Below, in pieces: positions 23,641-36,357 of a stretch of DNA of 64,000 nucleotides. Numbering within the stretch: the first letter of the stretch is position 1; each line of letters starts with the position of its first letter. This stretch comes from Amaurobius ferox (Eukaryota; Arthropoda; Arachnida; Araneae; Amaurobiidae). The notes under the pieces were generated by a model, which worked only from the letters and a program-made list of their open reading frames with translations, did not search any database and was not told the origin of the DNA. The stretch covers positions 118,063,065 to 118,127,064 of the forward strand of contig OX578142.1 in the NCBI GenBank assembly GCA_951213105.1. The letters run 5' to 3'. Both the position numbers and the translations under genes were made by a program.

Positions 23641-24273
23641 ATTAAATAAATTGTTTACCGAAAATGTAATGTTTTATCTTCCTTTTTACTATATAGTAAT
23701 GAGTAAGCCATTCAGTTATTTAAGTATTTGCTGTCATGAAACGATGCTGATTAGTAATCGTTCTTGTTTACATATGTTGATTGTGTTAAAATTGGAAATT
23801 TAGGATAATTCTTCTAGACAACCTGGAAAAGTCAGGGAATTTAGCTTCAGAAATTGAGTATGAATTCGACGGTTTGATTTTGGTACGATGCCGAAAATAA
23901 TAACTTCCTCTTTTTACGAACACCTAAAATCTATCAAATTCTGAAATAAAAGAATGCATATGCTCACATATATACATTTGCATGTTTTATACGTAATTTT
24001 GACGACAAAAACGTATATGGCAGAACTCACTACCCTACAGAGGATGTTTACACATTTATAGAACGATTTTATTGCAGAAACAAAACAAAAACTAAATTAA
24101 TTCAAAATAATTTTCTGGCAACAGCTCATTTTATGAAAGTTAAATTATCTTTTGCTATAGTTAAATTTTAACCAGCAAACTTTAGATTGAGAAGGCTACA
24201 CTGTAAAACACTTGTAAGTATTTTACTGAGGAATCAGCTGTCTGTAATGGAGAGTAAGGTAATAGTTATTATA
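23641..24273. other. AT-rich DNA, no recognised feature
   Basis: No gene or repeat family recognised. Confidence 0.5.

Positions 24274-24348
<75 letters not shown>
24274..24348. repeat. (TA)n microsatellite
   Basis: About 75 bp of TA with one interruption (tatgtata). Confidence 0.95.
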
Positions 24349-24350
<2 letters not shown>

Positions 24351-24539
24351 AATACAAAAATAATGTTTCGGCATACAATAATTAGCTGAATATTTCAGAA
24401 ATGAAGCTGATATTTTCACCACCGCTGTAATTGCGGCTTTTCTGGTAGTTTCCCAAAATTATCAACAAAATAGCTGAAAAAAATGAGCAGGCTTCAAAAT
24501 GTTTTACAGTGTACGTTTCCTCTCTTTTTAAAGTGTAGT

Positions 24540-25090
24540 ATTTTGTAAATAAAAAATCTGATGTGGGCAGCATATAACTTTCACTATATAATGCAGTGCA
24601 TATACGTCTTTCCCAGTGAAAGAATTATGTATAAAATCTACGGTCCGATGCTTTTAGTGTTAATTTGGCGCTTTTCGCACTTTCATCTATTTCACGCCCC
24701 TCTAAGTGGACAATATTTATAGCATCTACAGTAAGCAATACAATCTGTATATTAAAATATTTTAATAATTAATTCATCAATTTGGCGTCATATTCAATAA
24801 CTTGGTGTCATTTTTGCAATTTAAACGATGTTTTCGACGACCTGGGGCGAAATATCGCCATTTTGGAGATATTTCGCTAAAGTGTTCGCCAAGTTTGCCA
24901 GATTTATTCCCTAAGCGCTACAGACAAACTGGCAGAAGTTTTTTTCTTATATAAATAATTGTTGGTGAATTATTAATCGTCAAAATACAAAATGTTAAGA
25001 AAAAACATAGAACATTTAATAACAGCAATTTAAAAAACGATACATAACTTTACCAATAAAAGTGGTCCTTTCTTGCGTTAAAATATCATT
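24540..25090 (+). repeat. Dispersed repeat family G, copy 2
   Basis: Starts 'aaaaaatctgatgtgggcagc', then has the 'ttggcgtcat', 'ggggcgaaatatcgccat' and 'ttcgccaagtttgcc' series and 'gttggtgaattattaatcg'. The order is the same as in 3370-3830. The head resembles that of family A, so G and A may share ancestry at their 5' ends. Confidence 0.5.
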
Positions 25091-25382
25091 AATGTCATGT
25101 ATAAAATGAGTAATCTTAATTAATTGTTCATCATTGGTTAAATAATTGCATATAAAGAATAGCATTTAATCCACATCGAAAAACTGTGGCGCGTAAAAAA
25201 AATCGTTTAAATAGATTTGGTGCTAAAGTTTGTTTTTCCTAAATATTTAAACTTATAATTATTTTTCCCTTAGATTTTGAATAATATCAGTGAGGTTGAA
25301 TTATAAATCATTGACAGTGAAATGGCCATCTTTATACAGTGTTCCCTTTGAAATATTTGGAAAACTAGTTGATTTTATTTAT

Positions 25383-26374
25383 TACTAACAGTATATCAGT
25401 TTTTGTATAGAGTATATAATATAATGAAAGTTAAAATTCACGATCATGTGCAAATTCCTATAGTATACTAAATGACATTGTTAATCTAATTTAACATTCT
25501 ATTAAAATATTTAATTTAATGCTAATAAAAAGAAGTTTAAGAATATCTGTTCTCGCTATACAATATCTTCACGGGAACATATGAAGAATAAAACATATTG
25601 GTCCCGTTTGTAAATTTTTGTTTTATTTCCAAAAAATATTAAGTTGAACCAATATATGCAAAATAAAAGTACTAAAATTGTATGGGCCCGTACTACTTCC
25701 ATTTGCGAATATTAGAAGATATACCCGTGTATTAGTAGAAAATGACAAGTACTATGTTAAAATATGTGCCAATATAACTGTACTACTTATATTGTCATAG
25801 ATTAGAAGATATACCCGTGCATTTGTTGAAGTTTACCCATATTAGGTACAATATATGAGTTTCAACAATTTTGCAAAAATAGAACAATGACGTAATAAAT
25901 TGAAAATATCAATAATCCGCGAATCAATAAACCCCGAAATTAGCAATAACAATAATGCTTAAACCTGAAGACCGTAATTAATATAATCCAGTCAAAAATG
26001 TCATATCTGTGAAATTTATTTTATATACATATCTTTAGTGTTTATATCGGAAAAGATTTAATAAAAATTTATATAATAAAAAAACACATTAGATTTAAAT
26101 CCATTGCTAAACAACATGCTACAATTTTTTTCAAATAAATTGGCGGAAAGAATATCGTCTGTATAATGATATCTCTATGGAAGGTTAAATTGTTTGTTTT
26201 TAATTTATATTCAAACAACCCCGGGACTTAGAAACTCGGAACAAGGACTAAACTTTTAGTGAGTATATTTCAAGGCTACCCACAGAATTCCATTAAATTC
26301 GGTTCAGCTGTTCTCCCGTGATGATCAGACAAACATACAGACAGACAGACGAATTTTCAATTTTATTTATATAG
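25383..26374 (+). repeat. Dispersed family R, unit 1 of a head-to-tail series
   Basis: Starts with a worn head (tactaacagtatatcag...agtatataatata) and ends with 'ggttcagctgttctcccgtg', a short GACA run, and 'ttttatttatatagact'. The 3' end style (cagccgtt..ccgtgatg, ACAGACAG, tatatagat) resembles tails of arthropod RTE-type retroposons, but no RT coding is present. Confidence 0.6.
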
Positions 26375-28330
26375 ACTAGCAGCATACCCGTTCTTCGTAC
26401 GGAGTATATAATATAAAGAAACTTGAAATTCATAATCATGCCCAAATTCTTATAGTATATTAAATGACATGTTTAATCAAAATATTCTGTTAAAATATTT
26501 AATATAATGCTCCTAAAAAGAAGTTTAAGAATCTCTGTTCTCGCTGTATAAAATTATCTTCATGGACATATCTGAAGAATAAAACATCTTGGACCCCTTA
26601 TGTAAGCAAATATAAAAAAAATATGGAATTGAATCAACATATGCAAAATAAAAGCGTTAAAATTGTATGGGACCCGTACTAATTATATACGCGAATATTA
26701 GAAAATATAACTTGTATTAGTAGATTACATGTATAAATTGAAAATACCAATAAACCCGTAATCTTTAAATCTGAAGACAGTCATTTATTCCAATATATGT
26801 CAAAATTAAAGTCCTAAAATTATATGGGGAGATATACACGTATTACTTATAATGTCCGATTATTAGTAGAAGATTACCCGTTTTGCAATATGAGTCACAA
26901 ATGTTTTTTGGTAAAATACAACAGACGACGTAATAAATTGAATATATAATTAATCCCCTTAATCTTCATACCAGAAGACTGTACTTGATTCCAATATATA
27001 TGCCAATATATGTCAAAATATATGCCAATATACCTGTACTACTTATATTCTCGTAGGTTAGAAGATATACCCGTGCATTCCTAGAAGATTACTCGTACAA
27101 CGTACAATATGCGTGTGTCAGCAATTTTTGCCGCAATAAAACAATGGCGTAATAACTTAAAAATATCAATAATCCCTGAATCAATAATTCCGGAAAATAT
27201 CAATAATAATAATGTTTAAACCTGAAGATTATAATTGATATTATCCAGTCCAAAATGAAATGGCAATGAAATTTATTTTATATACATATCTTCATTATTC
27301 AAATCGGAAAGGATTTAATAAAAATCGTCTGCCGCATAAACACATTGGATTTAAATCCGTTGCTAAGCGACATGATATCATTTGCTTCGAATAAATTGGT
27401 AGAAAAAATATCGTCTAAATAGTTATATTTCTATGGAACATTTGGCGACAGTTTCGTCAAATTAGCGACATTTTAAAAAAATCGCCAAATTTATCGCCAA
27501 CTGGGACTGTAGAACTGACAGTTCCACTTTGCGACAAATTGACGAAATATCATCACAATACTATCCCCTAACAAAAAACAATTAATATCATTTATGTAGC
27601 GCAATTTTATCAATTTCAAGATATTTTTATAGATTTGAAAACATTTTTATCAATTTGGTGACATTTTAAAAATTCGCTAAATGTATTACTAAGTAGGATG
27701 GTTGGTCTGACAGAGAAATGCTAACCAAACATCATTTCAGTACTCTCTTCTAACAAAACAAAAAAAAAATTCATTGATATGTAGAAGACCCAAGCCACAC
27801 GACCAACCCGAAGGTTTATGGCAGCTGTTTGTGTGTCGTTTATATCAATTTGGCGACATTTCCGTCAATTTGGCAAAGTTTAAGAAAAGTTGTCAAATTA
27901 GCGATATCCCTCCAAATTCGTAGCTTTGAATTTGCAGATCTGAATGAAACATTCTTATCCCGTTTCAATATACTAAATGAAAACACTACAATTGTATTAG
28001 AAGATATACCCGCTCTACTCTTTTTCTGTTTAAACAATCGGCTATATGAATTTATTGGCTAAACACAATATATGAGTTTAGTAGCTAAATACGATATAAG
28101 CTTGAAAACTCTTTGCCAAAATAAATGAAATTGATGTACGCAGACAGCAATTAATATAATTAAAAGAAAAATCAAACCGTCCATTCATAAGATATAATTT
28201 TATATCCATTTATCCATTTATTTATTATTTAAATCGAAAAAAAATAATAAAAACATTAACAAACACATTTAATTTAATTGCGATACTGAGCAACATGATA
28301 TATCCTCCTAAAATGTTAAAATTTATTAAC
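26375..28330 (+). repeat. Dispersed family R, unit 2
   Basis: The head 'actagcagcatacccgttct' and 'tcgtacggagtatataatat' is directly joined to the tail of unit 1. The interior has repeated 'agaagatatacccgtg' words and a 'ggcgacattt...cgccaaatttatcgcc' block (about 27430-27500). The tail with GACA is missing before unit 3 begins. Confidence 0.6.
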
Positions 28331-29730
28331 CACTAACAGCACACCCGTTATTCGTACGGAGTGTATATTTTAAAGAAACTTAAAGTTCGCAATCATGTGC
28401 AAATTCTGTTAAAATATTAAATTTATTGCTCCTAAAGAGAAGTTTAAGAATATATGTTCTCACTATGCAAAATTATCTTCACGATCAGATCTGAAGAATA
28501 AAACATCCTGCCCCCTTTTGTAAGCAAATTTACAGAAGAAAAAATAGGAATTGAATGAATATATGCAACCCCGTACTAATTATATTGTCGCAGATCAGAA
28601 AATATGCCAATGTGTTAGTAGAAGATTACCCGTATTACAATATGCGTCTCAAAAATATTTGCCAAAATAAAAGAGATGACGTAATAAATTGAAAACATCA
28701 ATAATATCCGTATTCTTTATACCAGAAGGTCGTAATTGATTCCAATATATGCCAATATATATCAAAACATATGTCAATATACCTGTACTACTTATATTCT
28801 TGTAGATTAAAAGATATACACGTGTATTTGTAGAAGATTCGTACAACATACAATATATGAGTTTAAACAATTTTTGTCATAATAAAATAATTGCATAATA
28901 ACTTGAAAATATCAATAATCCTTGAATCAATAATCCCCGAAAATATAAATAATAATAATTTTTAAACCTGAAGACCGTAATTGATATTATCCAGTCAAAA
29001 ATGCTATAAGAAAAATCAAATCGTTCTTTTCTAAAATATATTTTTATATCCATTTATTTATTATTCAAATCGAAAAAATAATTATTAAAATTAACAGACA
29101 GATTTAATTTAATTGCGTTTCTGAGTAACATGATATAAGATAGAATCTTATAACATGTTAAATATGTCATGTCTTATAACATAAACTGCGAAATTAAATA
29201 ACGATTTTGATTTCTCTATACTTCTCATTGTTCCGTAAAAGCTTGTTTTAAATAAACCATGAACCATGGAGATAGATTTCCCCTTTAAATCATGTTTCAA
29301 ACAATTCATGTTTTCAGAAAGTGACTAATTAACGCAAAAAATCTCCCATCAAACTCAGAGATTAAATTTTAATTCACTTTCAAACGATTTTCAAGCTTTT
29401 CGTTTGGATAAACCACGGAGTTAGGGAGTAGAACTCCTAGGAAAAAGTTCCGTTTTTCATTAATATCTCGACAACCCCAGGTCTTAGAAACTCGAAACTT
29501 GGACAAAAGTTATGGGGGGATATTTCAAGGCTATTCACCAAATTTCATTAAATTCAGTTCAGCCGTTTTTCCGTGATGATGAGACAAACGAAAATTTCGT
29601 TTTTTACTAATATCTCGAGAACCACTGGTCGTAGAAACTCAAAACACGGATATAATTTTAAGTGGTGCTATTTCTGGGCTACCCACAAAATTTCATCAAA
29701 TTCGGTTCAGCCGTTCTCCCGTGATGGTGT

Positions 29731-29776
<46 letters not shown>

Positions 29777-29800
29777 TTTTCATTTTTATTTATATAGATT
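28331..29800 (+). repeat. Dispersed family R, unit 3
   Basis: Head 'cactaacagcacacccgtta', with 'tcgtacggagtgtat' following. The tail includes two successive versions of 'aatttcattaaattcagttc' / 'aatttcatcaaattcggttc', then a long GACA tract and 'tttatttatatagatt'. Confidence 0.65.
29736..29776. repeat. (GACA)n microsatellite at the tail of R unit 3
   Basis: About ten GACA units at the position where other R units have shorter runs (26338-26350, 32106-32118). Confidence 0.95.
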
Positions 29801-32142
29801 TACTAGCAGTATACCCGTTCTTCGTACGGAGTATATAATATAAAAAAACTTATTTTAATATAAAAAATATTTTTATTTAAAATCCCAATCACGCTCAAAT
29901 TCCTATAGTATACTAAATGACATTGTTAACCAAATTATTCTGTTAAAATATTTAATTTAATGCTCCTAAAAAGAAGTTAAGAATATCTGTTCTCGGTATA
30001 CAAAATTATCTTCACGGCCAGATCTGAAAAATAAAACATCCTGGCTACGTTTGTAAACAAATTTACAAAAAAATATGAAATTGAATCAATGAATGCAAAA
30101 TAAAAGCGTTAAAATTGTACGGGACCCGTACTACTTATATTCGCGAATATTAGAAGATATACCCTGAATTAGTAGATTACACGTATAAATTGAAAATACA
30201 ATAAACCCGTAATCTTTAAACCTGAAGGCAATAATTAATTCCAATATATGCCAAAATGAAAGCACTAAAATTGTATGGGAATTATATACCCGTACTACTT
30301 ATATTTTCGTAGATTAGAAAATATGCCCGTGTGTTAGTAGAACATTACCCGTCTTACAATATTAGTTTAAAAATATTTGAAAAAATAAAACAGATGACTT
30401 CATGAATAGAAAATATCAATAATCCAAATAATACTTATACCAGAAGGCCGTAATTGATTCTAATATATACCAATATATGTCAAAATATATGCCAATATAC
30501 ATGTAGTACTGATATTCTAGTACATTAGAAAATATACCCGTACATTTGTAGAATATTACTCGCACAATGTACAATATATGAGTTTCAACAATTTTTGCCG
30601 CAATAAAATAATGCCATAATAATTTGATAATAGCGATAATCTCTGAATCAATAATACCCAAATATATCAATAATAATAACGTTTAAACCTGAAGACTGTA
30701 ATTGATATTATCGAGTCAAAAATGCAATATCAATGAAATTTATTTTATATACATATTTTTATTATTTAAATATGAAAAGATTTAATAAAAACAGTCTGCA
30801 GCATAAACACATTAGATTTAAATCCGTTGCAAAGCGACATGATATCATTTTCTTGAAATACATTGGTGGGAAAAAATCATCTGAATAATGCTATCTCTAT
30901 GGAAGGTTTGGCAACATTTTCGTCAATTTAGCGACAATTTAAAAAGTCGCCAAGTCGGAACTATAGAACTGACAGTCCCACTTGGCGACAAATTGACGAA
31001 GCATCATCACAATACTATCCCCTAACGAAACACAATTAATTTCATTTATTTAGAGAAATTTTATCAATTTAAAGATATTTTTATGGATTTGCAAACATTT
31101 TTATCAATTTGGCGACATTTTAAATATTTGCTAAATGTGTTTAAGTAGGACGGTAAGACTGACAGACAAATGCTACCGAAACATTATTTCAGTACTCTCT
31201 TCTAACAAAACAAAATTAATTTAATTGATTTAGCGTCGTTTTTATCAATTTAGCAACATTTCCGTCAATTTGGCAACGTTTAAGAAAAGGTGTCAAGTTA
31301 TCGATATCCCACCATATTAGTAGATCTGAGTTTGCAGATCTGAAGAATAAAACATCCTGATCCCGTTTGTATATTCTAAATGAAAACGCTAAAATTGTAT
31401 TAGAAGATGCACCCGTTCTACTTTTATTCTAAACACAATATATGAATTTATTGACGAAACATAAAATATAAGTTTGAAAACTCTTTTCCAAAATAAATTA
31501 AAGTGATGTATTCAGTCCGTAATTAATATAATTGAAAGGAAAATCAAACCGTTCATAAGATATATTTTTATATCCATTTATTTATTATTCAAATTGTAAA
31601 AATAATAATAAAAATGAACAAACACATTTGATTTATTTGCGTTACTAAGCAACATGATAAAGAATCTTTCTCATAAAATGCTGATAATCAAATAACCATT
31701 TTGATTTCTTAATAATTATCATTGTTGAGTAAGTGCTAGCAAAAAATAAACCCCAGTGATAGTTTCCATTTCAATTCCTGTTTCAAACCAGCGATTTTTG
31801 ACTGTGACTAATAAGCGCAATAAACTCCAACGAAACTCAGAGACATAATTTTCTTCAAATAAATTGGCGGAATAAATATCATCTGCATAATGCTATCTCT
31901 ATGGAAGATTTAATTGCTCGTTTTTAATTAATATTTCGACAACCCCTGGTCTTAGAAACTCGAAACATGGGCTAAATTTTAGGGGGGGGGGCTATTTCAA
32001 AGCTACCCACAAAATTTCATAAAATTCGATTCGGCTACCCGATTTTGTGCTACCACAAAATTTCATAAAATTCGATTCGGTAGTTCTCCCATGATGATGC
32101 GACAAACAGACAGACAGATTTTCAATTTCATTTATATTATTA
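29801..32142 (+). repeat. Dispersed family R, unit 4 (longest)
   Basis: Head 'tactagcagtatacccgttc', the usual internal series, a 'gcgacaatttaaaaagtcgcc' block, and the tail 'ttctcccatgatgatgcgac', GACA, 'tttcatttatatta'. It contains a local duplication around 32010-32070 ('ctacccacaaaatttcataa' repeated). Confidence 0.6.
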
Positions 32143-33559
32143 TTTGCGTGCACAATCGTTTATTTTATGTTATTTGATATCTGCCAATTATAATCTACAA
32201 TATCCTGTTAAAATGTCTCTGATGTATCACCTTAACTATTCGTTACATAAATCATGAAAAACATTCCATGAGCCTTAATAATAACCGTCTTAAATGTGCA
32301 TCAAATGAAAACCGTTCATCTAAACTGTACCACTACTAAATATTCAACGAATTTATCGTAAAATTCTGGATATACTCAAAGAATTGAGTAGAAGAGCTTA
32401 TATACATATTTCAATATGGGCCGGGAGAAATTAATATAATAATTCTGATGAAATCTTGTTCCATTCATTTTGCGCTAATTATAAATATGGCATTACATTT
32501 ATGACTTCATTCGTGGAATTTTCTAATTTTATTTCCGTAATTTTCAGAGAACTAGCTCAAGTAAATGGCGCAATTCCGGACATTGCTTCATCCTGACAGA
32601 TCCTTTAAAAAGTTGTAATCATTTCAGGAAAGTGTCAAACATGGACGGATAAAGAATTGTAATGGCATCCGGTCGCTATTTTCTAGCCAGCTTTGGCACA
32701 TTTTTGTTCTTTATTTTGGACATTTCTGATGAATAAGACTGGAACTCTTTTGCATGCAGACATAAAACGCAGCCATAAAAATTCTCCGTTTCTTGCACAT
32801 GAGCACTTATCGAACATTTTTTTCACATTTCTCATAGCCACGCTTTGTAAGTATTCGCCTACAGTACTCTCGATTACTTTTAGCATAAAAGTGTACTTTA
32901 TCATGAGAAAAACTGGCGGCATTTATTGGAAGAAAGCTCCAAAGTCTATGTTACAGGTCTCATATTTCATGCTAATACTCGTCTTTTACAATAGACACTG
33001 TTTGAATTGCTTTTCGGAATTTATTTGTGATTACTTAGCGGCACAGCAGCAATGCGATATTTCTAAATGAACGGCAATATCGCGATTTGGCATGAAACCA
33101 AAAACAGTATTGTTTCGCTAGAGCTAGGAGATTGTTCCTTTGTTTTATACGAAATTTGCCAAGAACGGGGTTGAAAATTAAAACTATTTTTCACACCACC
33201 ATTATTTAAATCGGTAATGATCTGTATGGTTGAAACAGTTTTTATAAATATTTGTATCGAGTCTTAATAAGGAATACATGTTTCTATAGAAAATGCTGAT
33301 GTTGTCTAGACATTGTTAAAAACTGGGTGATGGTAATAAAAGTTCGCGTATTTAAATTTTTCTATAGACGTTGAAAGAAACGTCTGTTGAAATTAAACTA
33401 ATCCTGTCAGAAATATTCTTCAAAACATTAAGAACTAAATTCATAAAAAAAAAGACGTTGTGGTCAGCCATGACTTTTGTTGCATAATGCAAGTACTTTA
33501 CGTCTTTCAATGCGATATAATGATGAACAAAATCCATGGCACAATGTTTTTAACATTGA
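32143..33559. other. No recognised feature; overlapping short frames of unknown nature
   Basis: Frames at 32693-33070 (plus, 125 codons) and 32683-32922 (minus, 79 codons) overlap each other. Neither matches a family I know, and there is no supporting splice or promoter evidence. Confidence 0.35.
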
Positions 33560-33730
33560 ATGAGCATCATTCATTAATTAGGCGTCCTTTTTGTAATTTG
33601 AGGGTCATATTTTCCAATTTGGCGACATATGTTTTATTTGGCACTGTATTACAAGTCGCTAAATTTGCGATATTTCGCCAAATTAGTCTACAACTTTTTC
33701 GCCAGATGTTACATATTCGATGAAACTTTC
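33560..33730 (+). repeat. Family G-like block
   Basis: Contains the 'aggcgtcctttttgtaatttg', 'atttggcgacatat', 'aagtcgctaaatttgcg' and 'tcgccagatgttac' series seen in family G and inside R units. Confidence 0.5.
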
Positions 33731-34625
33731 TATTGTTCATTTTTATGTAACACTCTGCCCTCTGAGAGCTCCACTCGTGCAACCCCCTTTGGGTGGCTTC
33801 GCCTCCTACTCGCAGCGCTTGCTTCCTATCTATCTTTCCTAAAGATTCTACTTTTAAAAATTTCTTTTCTATCCCTGCCTATTTTCCGCAGGAGGGAAAC
33901 GCAAGGATTTTTCTTAGCCCAGGGAATCCAAAAACTGAATTCCTTGATCATGAGCTCGCTTTGCGAGCTATTTCATGCCAAACTCAAGTTTAAATAGGGA
34001 AACGGTTTATTTCACCGTGTTACCCTATTATTTTTCTATTAATGTACCAAATTTCATATTTTTGTATGCTATAGCTTTTACTATACGAGACAGAGAATTT
34101 GCTAGACGTGTCGATACGAAAAAAAAAAGTCCACTTCAGCAGTGCATAAAAAGTAAAATATCTCAAAAACTACATGGAAATTAAAAAAAAGGGGCTCCGT
34201 CCTGCAAAAATTCACCCATGTAGGTACCTGCCTGCAAAAGTTCGTGGTCTTGCTATTGTTAGTCTATCCAGGACGCGAACTCGCAGCTCAAATATTTTGT
34301 CTTTGAATTTGACATTAAATATTTCTTAAACTGCAATATATATCAAAAAACGGTTTATTTCAGCGTATTTCAAAAAACTTTTTCTACCAGTGTATCAAAT
34401 CTCATATTTTTATATGCTATAGCTTTTGCGGTACAAAACAAATAATCTCGAGAAACGAGAAATTTGTCAAACAGCGGCGGTGGCGTCAGCTCCTTTTTTT
34501 TAATATAGATAGATTTAGATGGAATGTCTCAAGGACGTCTCAAGTTTATCTCAATGTTTATCTCAAGTTTATCTCAAGAATGTCTCTAGTTTAAGCAAGC
34601 ATTCTATAATTTGGGTACAGATATA
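33731..34625. other. Unclassified stretch, possible old retroposon
   Basis: It has a repeated phrase: 'cggtttatttcaccgtgtta' (34004) and 'cggtttatttcagcgtattt' (34352). Each is followed by 'aatgtaccaaatttcatatt' or a close variant and 'tatgctatagctttt'. A tail-like 'taatatagatagattta' lies at 34502. It may be a tandemly duplicated retroposon fragment; no coding is recognised. Confidence 0.35.
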
Positions 34626-35307
34626 GTATAATCCTCTTTTCATTCTTGGCGATTTTAGGTGAGATTCTGGCAATCCCTGCTATAGGTTTGGAGAACATTC
34701 CATTTTGGCGAGCCTTTCCGTGTCTTTTGTCACCCTTTTGTTACCAAGGTAAAAATCGCAACATTCCGTTTTGGAAACCATTTCCGCATCGTTTGTCGCC
34801 TTTTTGTCGTCTTTGGTCGCCCTTTTGTTGTCTTTGGACGCTCTTTTGCCATCCTTTGTCGCCAAGGTAAAAATTAAAAAAAAATTTTGATTTTCATATT
34901 GTGCTCTATGAGCCACAGAACACCTGTCGCACAAAGAGCTGTTGCTACTCGCGACCTCCGACAGCAGCGGTACCGGATTCTGTTATGTTTTATTAGTGGG
35001 CGTAGACCCATGTTTGAATTGCTACAGATCAACTGTAGCACAAACGCGATAAAAAGGCGATTTTTACCGTTTTGACAAAAGGGCAACAAAAGACGACAAA
35101 AGGGCGACAAAAACGCGGAACGTGTTGCCAAACTTAAATGTTACGATTTTTACATTGGCGACAAAAGGGCGACAAAAGAGGACAAAATGGCGACAAAAAG
35201 GCAATAAAAGACACGGAAAGAGTCGCCAGAATGGAATGTTCTTCAAATCATAGCACTGATTCCCAGAATCTCACCTAAAATCGCCAAAAATAAAAAAGGG
35301 ATTATAC
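34626..35307. mobile_element. Foldback element with minisatellite arms (tttttgtcgccc type)
   Basis: The left end 'gtataatcctc' plus 'ttggcgattttaggtgagat' matches the inverse of the right end ('atctcacctaaaatcgccaa', 'gggattatac'). Each arm of about 250 bp is largely repeats of a 10-12 bp unit (cttttgtcgcc on the left, ggcgacaaaag on the right). The two arms also mirror 'cattccattttggcgag' / 'cgccagaatggaatg'. A spacer of about 160 bp (34880-35040) is unique. No transposase is seen. Minisatellite arms are the hallmark of Foldback-type elements; no clear duplication of the target was found. Confidence 0.8.
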
Positions 35308-35735
35308 GACATTTGTTCCAAAATTTGGTTCATCCGTTTTAGAATACAAAATTATACCTAAAATGATTATTTATTTAACATTATTGAATGTCTTGACTTT
35401 TCATGATTTTTTCAAAAATTCATTTGGAAATTTGGGGTCTTTCGAACTTTCGGTCGTTTTTAAAATCAATAGGGATCACGTATTTACGGATTGTATTAAT
35501 CATACCAAATTACGTTGAAAACTCTCCCTTCGTTCGTGATATATCTCATCTACAGACTCATGGACTTACATACGAGAGTCACACTGAAATTTTTGAGACA
35601 GGGGCAGACGATATTCGCTAGAAAAAAAATTATTGATCGGATATTTAAATTTGAATTTTTTTATGTCCGCAGACGATAATTTGTGGCATCAATTACTAGT
35701 TAGCTATTATAGAATGAATTTTTAAAGAAAAGAAA
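35308..35735. other. No recognised feature
   Basis: AT-rich. One 72-codon frame (35403-35621) has no recognised domain. Confidence 0.4.
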
Positions 35736-35830
35736 GTGGAGTTGACGCAAGGGCATTATCAAGCTATGATTTTCTATGATTTTAAAGTAGGGCTAAATTA
35801 AGAAGAATGTCTTCAACGTCAACAATTAGC
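35736..35830 (+). pseudogene. Mariner transposase, N-terminal part (left of the foldback insertion)
   Basis: Translation from about 35738 gives 'TQGHYQAMIFYDFKVGLN', a TAA, then 'EECLQRQQLA', typical of the N-terminal helix-turn-helix region of mariner transposases. It breaks exactly at the 9-bp duplication (acaattagc, 35822-35830) that marks the foldback insertion. The frame resumes at 38141 with 'QLAYVNDAPSG'. The upstream terminal inverted repeat was not identified. Confidence 0.75.
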
Positions 35831-36357
35831 CGGTTCCAGACATAATCCCGACAGCCGAAATCTCGACAAGCCAGAATCCCGACAGCCGAAATCCCGACAA
35901 GCCAGAATCCCGACAGGGTCGAAATCCCGACAAGTCAAAATCCCGACAAGGTCGAAATCCCGACAAATACAACACTAAGGCGGTCATCGCAATGACGTCA
36001 CTAGGGTTAGAATTTACTAATCAGCATCCCCCCCCCCATCACGCATGTGCCGATTATTATTTTTGTTGATTAAAAATAATATTGTCAAAAATGCATTTTA
36101 CATTAAATTAATTATTTATTAGTATATTAATTATACATGTAATCTGTTCTAACTTACTGCTGTGTACATTGCGTTGGTGGCCGCAAAACCCACCTATTTC
36201 TGTGCTTAACGGGATACTAAGTTAACAAACTAAAAATTAAGGTTAATAGTAAAGGAACAAACATTTATTTATCACATACTCAATTTACACTCTTTAGTTT
36301 TACAAATTAAATAAATATCACACATAGTGGAATACATCACAATGGTAGTTCGGGGGG

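Noticed and set aside
32683..33070. Possible small host gene from overlapping frames on both strands
   Set aside because: No recognisable domain, no splice or promoter signals, and AT-rich sequence readily gives frames of this size.
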